64,000 bases of DNA, taken from contig NZ_FNPI01000003.1 of the NCBI RefSeq assembly GCF_900107275.1, positions 62,001 through 126,000 of the forward strand, given 5' to 3'. This DNA comes from Evansella caseinilytica (lineage in GTDB: Bacteria; Bacillota; Bacilli; Bacillales; Salisediminibacteriaceae). Below are positions 57,057 to 64,000 of the stretch, piece by piece. The notes under the pieces are model-generated. The model worked only from the letters and a program-made list of their open reading frames with translations, ran no database searches and had not been told where the DNA came from. The number at the start of each line of letters is the position of its first letter. Within the stretch, counting starts at the first letter, position 1. Both the position numbers and the translations under genes were made by a program.

Positions 57057-57202
57057 TCACGTATCCTCCAATCAGGTCATTTTTATGACAATAAACGACA
57101 TATCCTTTAGTAATATTATCCCACTTACCGGATCGTTCGTACATAGTTCTAATTACGAATCTGCGGTTTCCAGCCGGTAATTTTATGAAAAAAACCGAGT
57201 CT

Positions 57203-59239
57203 TTACTTGATCAGCGAGTTGCAATCAAGGATTAAAGCAACATTTCCGTTTCCTAAAATCGTTGCGCCGGAGACAGCAAAAACCGAAGTTAAATAGTTGC
57301 CCAATGATTTCAGCACGATTTCCTGCTGGCCGATAAATGAGTTGACGACAAGCGCCGCGACCTTTTCTCCTTTACGGACGACAACGATAGAACAATATTC
57401 ATCATCTTCACGGGTTCTCGGTACATCTAAAAATTCCGTCAAATCAATCAGCGGCACGACGTTTCCTCGAAAATCAATCACTCGTTGATTATGTGCCGAA
57501 AGAATTTCTTCTTCCTTGATAATCGCCGTTTCGATGATTGATGACAGCGGAATAGCATAGATTTCATCCTGAACCTCCACAAGCATGACTGAGATGATCG
57601 AAAGCGTCAGCGGCAGCTGGATGGAAAACTGCGTTCCTTCCCCTTCTTCCGAATTGACGGAAACATTTCCCCCAAGGGATTCAATTTTATTTTTTACTAC
57701 ATCGAGTCCCACACCGCGGCCGGAAATATCCGAAATTTGCTCGGCAGTACTGAAGCCGCTGGAGAACAGCAATTCATAAATTTGCTGCTTCGTCATCGTC
57801 TGGCTGATTTCTTCCGTGACGACACCGCGCTCCAGTGCCTTTTCCAATACCTTTTCGCTGTTGATGCCGCTGCCGTTATCGGAAACTTCGATAAATACGT
57901 GATTGCCGCTATGATATGCTTTTAACGTTATCTTTCCTTGTTCTTCCTTGCCTTTCTTTCTTCTTTCTTCCATGGATTCAATGCCATGATCGATGGAATT
58001 GCGCAACAGATGCACCAACGGATCACCGATCTCATCGATGACCGTGCGATCCAGCTCCGTTTCCGCACCAATAATTTCCAACTCTACTTTTTTGTTCAGC
58101 TCTTTCGCCAGACCGCGGATCATTCGTGGAAATCGGTTAAACACTTGCTCCACCGGAACCATTCGCATGTTCAAAATAATGCTTTGGAGGTCTCCGGAAA
58201 TTCTTGACATATGCTCTACCGTATCAGTTAGCTCTCCGCTCTTTAGCTCTCTGGAAATTTGCTCCAGGCGTCCGCGATCGATAACAAGTTCTTCAAATAA
58301 ATTCATCAACCGATCCAGCCGATCAATATTGACGCGAATCGTTTTGTTGGCTGCCGCCTGCTTTTTGTCTCCATTGTCGCCATTGTCGCTTTTTGCCTGC
58401 GAACGTTTGCTGCTGTCCGCCTCCGTTTCCTTTTTCTCATCGGCTGGGCTGTCTTTGCTGGTCCCGAGTTCATCCAAGTGAATGTCTGTGATCTCCACTT
58501 TTTCGATTTCCGATACCTTGGCGATTTTGTTTTCCACATCTGCTGCGGTGTCCTTGGTGACAATCGTCACGCTGAACTCCCGCTCGAAATTCTCTTCCTC
58601 CAACTGATCGACAGTAGGATAGGATTTGATGACTTCTCCCAACTGCTCCAGCACTTCAAACACCATATAGACACGAGCCGCTTTTAAAATACAATCTTCA
58701 CGCAGAGCGATGTTTATAAAATAAGCATTGTATCCTTGCTCCTTCGATTGCGCCAGGACTGTATGCTCAAACGTATCGAAGGAAGGGACCCCCGCATTCG
58801 TCGCGGTGGATTGTTCCGCCCCCGCTTTGGAACCGACCGCCGGTAAGCTTCCTTGTGGAGCGCCTTCTTCAATAAGCTTCAGCTTGCTGACTGTATCGCT
58901 GACATCCCGCTTCCCGTCACCGCCGCCTTCAATATCTACGACCATTTCTTCCAAATGATCGACAGATTCAAAGACGACATCCAACAAATCGCTCGTAGCA
59001 GTAATCTCATTATTGCGAATGCCGTCCAGGACGTTTTCCATTTGATGCGTCAAGCTGGCTAAATCTTCAAAACCCATCGTAGCCGACATCCCTTTTAATG
59101 TATGAGCCGATCGGAAAATTTCATTTACTAACGATCCGTCCTCCGGGTTGCTTTCCAATTTTAACAAATGTTCATTCATTGCCTGTAAGTGCTCTTTACT
59201 CTCTTCGATAAACATTTCCATATATTGGTTCATTTCCAT
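57203..59239 (-). CDS. cheA: Chemotaxis histidine kinase CheA
   Basis: A 678-residue kinase at receptor arrays. P1 has the phosphorylated His46 in FRSAHTLKGMSATMGF; a CheY-binding P2 follows, then a charged linker (about 255-290), the dimerisation domain, the ATPase domain (LLRNSIDHGIE, SDNGSGI, SGRGVGLDVVKNKIESLGG) and the C-terminal CheW-like domain. The start follows GGAGGGACAGGAA, 12 bases after cheB. Confidence 0.97.
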   Translation of the reverse strand: MEMNQYMEMFIEESKEHLQAMNEHLLKLESNPEDGSLVNEIFRSAHTLKGMSATMGFEDLASLTHQMENVLDGIRNNEITATSDLLDVVFESVDHLEEMVVDIEGGGDGKRDVSDTVSKLKLIEEGAPQGSLPAVGSKAGAEQSTATNAGVPSFDTFEHTVLAQSKEQGYNAYFINIALREDCILKAARVYMVFEVLEQLGEVIKSYPTVDQLEEENFEREFSVTIVTKDTAADVENKIAKVSEIEKVEITDIHLDELGTSKDSPADEKKETEADSSKRSQAKSDNGDNGDKKQAAANKTIRVNIDRLDRLMNLFEELVIDRGRLEQISRELKSGELTDTVEHMSRISGDLQSIILNMRMVPVEQVFNRFPRMIRGLAKELNKKVELEIIGAETELDRTVIDEIGDPLVHLLRNSIDHGIESMEERRKKGKEEQGKITLKAYHSGNHVFIEVSDNGSGINSEKVLEKALERGVVTEEISQTMTKQQIYELLFSSGFSTAEQISDISGRGVGLDVVKNKIESLGGNVSVNSEEGEGTQFSIQLPLTLSIISVMLVEVQDEIYAIPLSSIIETAIIKEEEILSAHNQRVIDFRGNVVPLIDLTEFLDVPRTREDDEYCSIVVVRKGEKVAALVVNSFIGQQEIVLKSLGNYLTSVFAVSGATILGNGNVALILDCNSLIK

Positions 59240-59251
59240 TTCCTGTCCCTC

Positions 59252-60313
59252 CTAATAACAAAGTCTCGTAATCACACCAGCCACACTGTCAATATTCGCG
59301 ATGACATCTACTTCATTTGTTTGGATTGCAGCTTTCGGCATTCCGTAGACAACTGCCGTTTCCTCCGACTCGGCAACTGCCAATGTTCTTCGCTTTTGCT
59401 TTAATTTCAACAGTCCGTTCGTTCCATCTGATCCCATGCCTGTCAGGATAACCGCGAGAACCTCCTGATTCGGGAGCCCCGCAATCGAATGAAACATTGC
59501 ATCAACTGACGGACGATGTCCGTTTACAGGATCAGAATGGTCTAAAAGTATCGCGACCGAAGTCCCGATTCTCCTTACTTTTAAATGGTAGCCTCCGGGG
59601 GCGATATAAGCAACACCTTTTTTGATAATTTCCCCGTCTTCTGCTTCTTTCACCGTGATTTTCGATAAATTGTTCAAGCGCTCGCTTAACGACTTCGTGA
59701 ACCCTTTCGGCATATGCTGTACAATAAGAATCGGATGGGGGAAATCCGCCGGAAGCTTCGTCAATACTTTTTGCAATGCTTTCGGTCCCCCCGTCGATGT
59801 GCCGATCGCCACCAACGCCTTCTCGCTGAGCTTCTTGGCTGGGATATGCAGCGTCGTTTCTTTCGTTACGGCAGTTGCCCTGTCAACCGTTTCTTTTCTT
59901 GTGCTGAGCTTTTTCACCGGGACTTTCGACGCATGCAGTACTTTCTCAACTAAATTGTTTTTTACTTTGTGAATATCTAAGGAAATGGCGCCTGACGGCT
60001 TTGTAATAAAATCAAATGCTCCGTATTCCATTGCCCGAATCGTCGTGGAAGCTCCTTCCTTCGTCGTGCTGGATACCATGATGACCGGGGTGGGATGCTT
60101 GTCCATTATCTGTTGCAACGCTTCAAGACCGTTCATTACCGGCATCTCCACATCCAGCGTGATGACATCAGGATGAAGCGACTGGACTTTGTCGACGGCT
60201 TCTTTTCCGTTTCTCGCTTTGTCGATAACTTGAATGCGAGGGTCTTCTTCCAACAAATCTGTTAGCATTTTACGCATAAATGCAGAGTCGTCTACAACAA
60301 GTACCTTTATCAT
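59252..60313 (-). CDS. cheB: Chemotaxis protein-glutamate methylesterase CheB
   Basis: A 353-residue response regulator/methylesterase that demethylates chemoreceptors. The receiver domain has VDDSAF and phospho-acceptor Asp54 (ITLDVEMPVMNG). The catalytic triad is in GTSTGGPKALQ, IVQHMPKGFT and LTGMGSDGTNGLLKLK. It begins 2 bases after flhG. Confidence 0.96.
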   Translation of the reverse strand: MIKVLVVDDSAFMRKMLTDLLEEDPRIQVIDKARNGKEAVDKVQSLHPDVITLDVEMPVMNGLEALQQIMDKHPTPVIMVSSTTKEGASTTIRAMEYGAFDFITKPSGAISLDIHKVKNNLVEKVLHASKVPVKKLSTRKETVDRATAVTKETTLHIPAKKLSEKALVAIGTSTGGPKALQKVLTKLPADFPHPILIVQHMPKGFTKSLSERLNNLSKITVKEAEDGEIIKKGVAYIAPGGYHLKVRRIGTSVAILLDHSDPVNGHRPSVDAMFHSIAGLPNQEVLAVILTGMGSDGTNGLLKLKQKRRTLAVAESEETAVVYGMPKAAIQTNEVDVIANIDSVAGVITRLCY

Positions 60314-60315
60314 AA

Positions 60316-61206
60316 CTATCCTCCCGCTAAAAACCTCTTTAGTCTACTTACAAAACTCTGATTGGATGTACGTTCATGCTGCGGTCTTCTACCATCGTTT
60401 AAATAACGCTCTGCCGCTTCATAAACAGCAAGCGAAGGTTTTGATCTCGGCATCATCAGGATGAATGGCTGCTGGGATAAAACCGCTCTCCAGACAGCTT
60501 CGTCATCGGGAATAGAACCAAGTAGGCGTATGTCTTTATTTAAAAAGCGCTGACATACCAGGGAAAGGTTCCTTGATGTAGACAACCCGTCATTTTTTTT
60601 CCGGGTTTTATTTACTACGACGGATATCGGTATGTCTTGATCTTGCAGATGGATATATTTTAACGTTGCATAGGCATCGGTAATCGATGTCGGTTCAGGC
60701 GTCGTCACCAGAAAAATTTCATGGGCTGACAAGAGAAAATGAATGCTGTTCTTCGAAAGTCCGGCAGGCATGTCAAACAGAATATAATCATATTCCTTTT
60801 CCAGCGAAGCGAGCTGCCCGAGAAAAAAGTCCAGCTTCTGCTGGTCGATTTCAAACAGGCTTGTCAGTCCGGAGCCGCCGGAAACAAACGACAATCCATT
60901 TGGTCCGACACCGATGATCTCCCGGATAAGCAAATCCTTTTCCAGCATATCCACAATGGAAAATTTCGTTGTCATCCCCAGCAAAATATCAACATTCGCC
61001 ATCCCGATGTCTAAATCAAAAATAACAACTTTTTTTCCTGATTCCTGCAATGCCAATCCAAAATTCACAACAAAATTAGATTTGCCTACTCCGCCCTTTC
61101 CGCTTACTACAGCAATGACTTTCGTGCTTTTCAGAGCTTCCTCGCCGGCTGTGTTACGATAATTCATCATCTTGTTTCTCAACACATCTGCCTGATCTTT
61201 CATCAT
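60316..61206 (-). CDS. flhG: MinD-like ATPase FlhG (YlxH)
   Basis: A 296-residue deviant Walker A ATPase (VVSGKGGVGKSNFVVNFGLA) which, with FlhF, controls flagellar number and placement. D-rich strands VVIFDLDIGMANVDILLG and YILFDMPAGLS follow, with a C-terminal amphipathic helix likely to contact membrane. It starts 3 bases after flhF. Confidence 0.95.
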   Translation of the reverse strand: MMKDQADVLRNKMMNYRNTAGEEALKSTKVIAVVSGKGGVGKSNFVVNFGLALQESGKKVVIFDLDIGMANVDILLGMTTKFSIVDMLEKDLLIREIIGVGPNGLSFVSGGSGLTSLFEIDQQKLDFFLGQLASLEKEYDYILFDMPAGLSKNSIHFLLSAHEIFLVTTPEPTSITDAYATLKYIHLQDQDIPISVVVNKTRKKNDGLSTSRNLSLVCQRFLNKDIRLLGSIPDDEAVWRAVLSQQPFILMMPRSKPSLAVYEAAERYLNDGRRPQHERTSNQSFVSRLKRFLAGG

Positions 61207-61209
61207 CGG

Positions 61210-62331
61210 TCAGCTCCTTAACAGCCGATCTGTTACCTTGCCTGGAGATGCTTCGACAATGTCGTCGGGAACATTTTGTCCCATCGTGATATACGAAGCG
61301 CCTATTTTAAAGTCGGTATAAACATTCAGCATCGCACCATAGGAAGTTGTTTCATCGGCTTTTGTGAAAATGACTTTATCGACATTTACCGATTTAAACT
61401 GATCAACAATATTTTTCATGTCACTGTACTTGGAAGTCAGAGACAACACGAGATGCGTCTCCATTTCATCATTGAAATCAATGACGTCTCCCAGCTGTTC
61501 CACATAAACAGGATTACGGAAATTTCTTCCCGCTGAATCGACAAAAATGACATCGTACTCTTTCAATTTTTCTTTCGCCGCCTTGAAATCATCGATGGAA
61601 TAAGCTACTTCAACGGGAACATTCAAAATATTGGCATATGTTTTCAATTGCTCGATCGCCGCAATTCTGTATGTGTCCGTTGTAATGAAAGCAGCCTTCT
61701 TCTTATCCCGCAGCACTGCGTTGGCGGCGATTTTGGCAATCGTTGTCGTTTTACCTACTCCGGTAGGACCGACGACATTCAAAAAGCGTTTTTCATAAAG
61801 AAACGGGCCGTAGTTTTCCTTGTCCATGAGCTCCTGACACGCCTCCACCGTCCATTTGGTTACCGTTTCTTGCGATTGTTCTTCCCCGTTCTCGGAATAC
61901 CACCGTTTCAGGAGATGATCCATAATGATGTGACGGTTCGCTTCCGAAACCTCCTGGTCGAGCAGCCGTTGATGAATACCGGTTAGGTGTCCCGGATAAT
62001 TCGTCGTGGTACGGTCGGCTGCCGGCTGCTTCTGGAATCCTTGCATCAGCTTTTTCAATTCGGCAATTTCCCCCGTCAGTTCCTTTGGCAAACTGCCTGC
62101 CCTTTGCAACGGTTCGCCTGCTTTGGTATCCTTTCTTTTCTGCGGTGCTTTTTTGCGAAGATCCGGATCAATGGCGGCGATGATCTCCACATTTTTTTTC
62201 GTGAAAAATCCTAGAAAGCCGCCGGTTTCAATCGGCTTCGAATGGAGAATCACCGCATCGTTTCCCAGTTCCTCACGAACCTTCACCATCGCCTCCGGCA
62301 TATTTTTTGCAATAAACTTTTTTACTTTCAT
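61210..62331 (-). CDS. flhF: Flagellar SRP-type GTPase FlhF
   Basis: A 373-residue SIMIBI GTPase that marks the site of flagellar assembly. N-terminal basic region, then NG domain with VVGPTGVGKTTTIAKIAANA, TDTYRIAAIEQLKTYA, VIFVDSAGRN and FTKADETTSYG. The start overlaps the flhA stop by 4 bases. Confidence 0.95.
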   Translation of the reverse strand: MKVKKFIAKNMPEAMVKVREELGNDAVILHSKPIETGGFLGFFTKKNVEIIAAIDPDLRKKAPQKRKDTKAGEPLQRAGSLPKELTGEIAELKKLMQGFQKQPAADRTTTNYPGHLTGIHQRLLDQEVSEANRHIIMDHLLKRWYSENGEEQSQETVTKWTVEACQELMDKENYGPFLYEKRFLNVVGPTGVGKTTTIAKIAANAVLRDKKKAAFITTDTYRIAAIEQLKTYANILNVPVEVAYSIDDFKAAKEKLKEYDVIFVDSAGRNFRNPVYVEQLGDVIDFNDEMETHLVLSLTSKYSDMKNIVDQFKSVNVDKVIFTKADETTSYGAMLNVYTDFKIGASYITMGQNVPDDIVEASPGKVTDRLLRS

Positions 62332-64000
62332 GAAATGTTCACCACCCCGACGCTCTGCACTTCGATTGTTGGCTCCAATTCGTTATAAGAGAGTACCGGC
62401 ACTTGCGGTACATATCTTTCAATGATGTGTCGGACATACATTCTCACTGCCGGGGAACACAGAATCAACGGCATTTGCCCCATTTCCTGCATTCTTTCCA
62501 TTTCCCTCATGGCAGATTCAATGATCGACTGCATCGTATTTGGATCAAGATTCAAATAATTGCCATGGTCGGTCTGCTGGATGGCATCGGCCACCGCCTT
62601 CTCCACCGCCCCGCTGACCGTGACAGCATACAGCGGCTCGCCTGGTACAGCATACTGCTTCGTAATCTGGCGGGAAAGCGCCTGGCGAACATATTCTGTC
62701 AGCAAATCCGTGTCCTTGCTCATCTGACCGTAATCTGCAAGCGTTTCAAAAATGATTGGCAAATTCCGGATCGATACTTTTTCCTTCAGCAACTGACTGA
62801 GAACCTTTTGAATTTCACCGACAGAAAGTGGGTTGGGAGTGACATCCTCCACCAATGTCGGATACGATTCATTCAAGTGATCAATTAACTGCTTCGTTTC
62901 CTGACGTCCGATTAATTCATGGGCATGGCGTTTGATCACTTCCGTCAAGTGAGTGGACACGACCGACGGCGGGTCAACAACGGTGTAGCCTGCCAGTTCA
63001 GCCTGATCTTTCACTTCTTCGGAAATCCAAAGCGCCGGCAATCCAAAAGCAGGTTCCACCGTATCAATTCCGGTGATGTTTTCATCATCCACCCCCGGGC
63101 TCATCGCCATGAAATGATCGAGGAGCAGTTCCCCTTTGGCCACTTCATTGCCTTTAATTTTTATCGAATATTCATTCGGCTGTAATTGAATATTATCGCG
63201 AATCCGGATCACCGGCACAATCATCCCCAGTTCAATCGCAAGCTGACGGCGGATCATGACGACCCGGTCCAACAAGTCGCCGCCTTGGTTTGCATCCGCC
63301 AGCGGGATGAGTCCGTATCCGAATTCAAACTCGACCGGATCCACCTGTAGCAGACTGACGACGCTTTCCGGCGATTTGATATCTTCTTCACGGTCTTCGG
63401 TATCGCTCGCTTCTTCTTCAAACACATGCTGCTTTTTCTCCTTTTGGATGAGAAGAAAGCCGCCGACACCTAAAACTAACGCAACGGTTGTGGTAACAAA
63501 CGCATTGATCGGGGTAAAAAATCCTAACATGGCAATCGTCCCCCCGGCAACAAACAGCATGTTGGGATAAGCAAGCAGCTGCTTTGTAACGTCATGTCCA
63601 AGATTGCCTTCTGAAGCTGCTCTCGTTACAACGATACCTGTTGCCGTGGATATGAGCAGGGCTGGAATCTGACTGACAAGACCGTCACCAACAGTCAACA
63701 ACGTGTATTTCCCTGCTGCAGACGATAAATCCAACCCTTCCTGGACCATCCCGATAACAAGGCCGAAAATAATATTGATCAACACGATAATGATCCCGGC
63801 GATGGCATCTCCTTTTACGAATTTACTGGCACCATCCATCGATCCGTAGAAGTCGGCCTCCTGTTCAATCTTCTTTCGTCTTTCCCGCGCTTCGGAATCT
63901 GAAATCATTCCGGCATTTAAATCGGCGTCAATACTCATTTGCTTTCCGGGCATCGCGTCCAACGTAAAGCGGGCACCTACTTCCGACACGCGCTCAGCAC
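62328..64000 (-). CDS. flhA: Flagellar export gate protein FlhA (N-terminus beyond window)
   Basis: About 557 residues of the C-terminal part of FlhA, the main membrane component of the flagellar type III export gate. The reading frame is open to the window edge, beginning AERVSEVGARFTLDAMPGKQ; the missing part holds the first membrane segments. It includes the conserved SIDADLNAGMISDSEARERR, later membrane segments (IIIVLINIIFGLVIGMV, LFVAGGTIAMLGFFTPI) and the cytoplasmic domain from about residue 215 of this part (SLLQVDPVEFEFGYGLIPLA). An apparent GTG start at 63989 is internal. Confidence 0.96.
   Translation of the reverse strand, partial: AERVSEVGARFTLDAMPGKQMSIDADLNAGMISDSEARERRKKIEQEADFYGSMDGASKFVKGDAIAGIIIVLINIIFGLVIGMVQEGLDLSSAAGKYTLLTVGDGLVSQIPALLISTATGIVVTRAASEGNLGHDVTKQLLAYPNMLFVAGGTIAMLGFFTPINAFVTTTVALVLGVGGFLLIQKEKKQHVFEEEASDTEDREEDIKSPESVVSLLQVDPVEFEFGYGLIPLADANQGGDLLDRVVMIRRQLAIELGMIVPVIRIRDNIQLQPNEYSIKIKGNEVAKGELLLDHFMAMSPGVDDENITGIDTVEPAFGLPALWISEEVKDQAELAGYTVVDPPSVVSTHLTEVIKRHAHELIGRQETKQLIDHLNESYPTLVEDVTPNPLSVGEIQKVLSQLLKEKVSIRNLPIIFETLADYGQMSKDTDLLTEYVRQALSRQITKQYAVPGEPLYAVTVSGAVEKAVADAIQQTDHGNYLNLDPNTMQSIIESAMREMERMQEMGQMPLILCSPAVRMYVRHIIERYVPQVPVLSYNELEPTIEVQSVGVVNIS

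Noticed and set aside
57057-57202. Cyclic-di-GMP riboswitch between cheA and cheW
   Set aside because: The conserved core motifs of that riboswitch class are not present.
63987-64000. GTG at 63989 as the flhA start
   Set aside because: Sequence upstream stays open and matches FlhA (AERVSEVGARF); the gene is cut by the window edge.
1-64000. tRNA, rRNA or transposase genes
   Set aside because: None recognised on either strand.

Overview
The window is a chromosomal segment of an endospore-forming, flagellated member of the Bacillaceae. Evidence for this is the dipicolinate synthase pair dpaA/dpaB, spoIIIE, a Bacillus-type flagellar/chemotaxis cluster ending in sigD and swrB, and near-complete gene order agreement with the Bacillus subtilis flhA-to-recA segment. 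Every protein-coding gene I accept is on the minus strand, so transcription runs from position 64000 down to 1. No rRNA, tRNA, transposase, phage module or CRISPR array was seen.

Layout in transcription order: (1) 64000-51784, late flagellar and chemotaxis genes: flhA (5' part cut by the window edge), flhF, flhG, cheB, cheA, cheW, cheC, cheD, sigD, a FapA-like DUF342 gene, a small unknown gene and a swrB-like gene. (2) 51770-46239, translation and lipid/cell-wall precursor genes: rpsB, tsf, pyrH, frr, uppS, cdsA. (3) 46140-36867: dxr, rasP (site-2 protease), proS, polC. (4) 36506-29217, the rimP-nusA-rnpM-ylxQ-infB-ylxP-rbfA-truB-ribF operon, with its own promoter and a leader hairpin. (5) 29220-23336: rpsO, pnp, ylxY, mlpA, ymxH. 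(6) 23019-17374: dpaA, dpaB, then asd-dapG-dapA; these link diaminopimelate/lysine precursors to spore dipicolinate. (7) 16890-15634, an accessory pair (a secreted beta-rich protein and an unknown cytosolic protein) at the site where B. subtilis carries rnjB. (8) 14863-718: tepA, ylzJ, spoIIIE, a GntR regulator, two M16 peptidase-like genes, an SDR gene, ymfJ, ymfK, rodZ, pgsA, cinA and a DEAD-box helicase. (9) The recA promoter with a LexA box, and the first 66 codons of recA.

The most unusual content is between genes. Almost every long gap holds copies of two dispersed palindromic repeat families, called A and B here, which share the terminal motif TGTTCAAAAAG. Family A (about 140-240 bp) folds into successive hairpins. 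The stem sequences differ from copy to copy, but both arms change together, which suggests conserved secondary structure or arm-to-arm correction. One copy lies in the recA leader between the LexA-box promoter and the ribosome binding site. A diverged relative is amplified as a 127-bp tandem array between rasP and proS. A family B terminus appears to supply the Shine-Dalgarno sequence of ymfF. Two smaller hairpin repeats (C and D) act as, or look like, terminators.

Start codons were placed by ribosome binding site and by recalled family N-termini. Function calls rest on recognised motifs and conserved gene order; no database search was possible.
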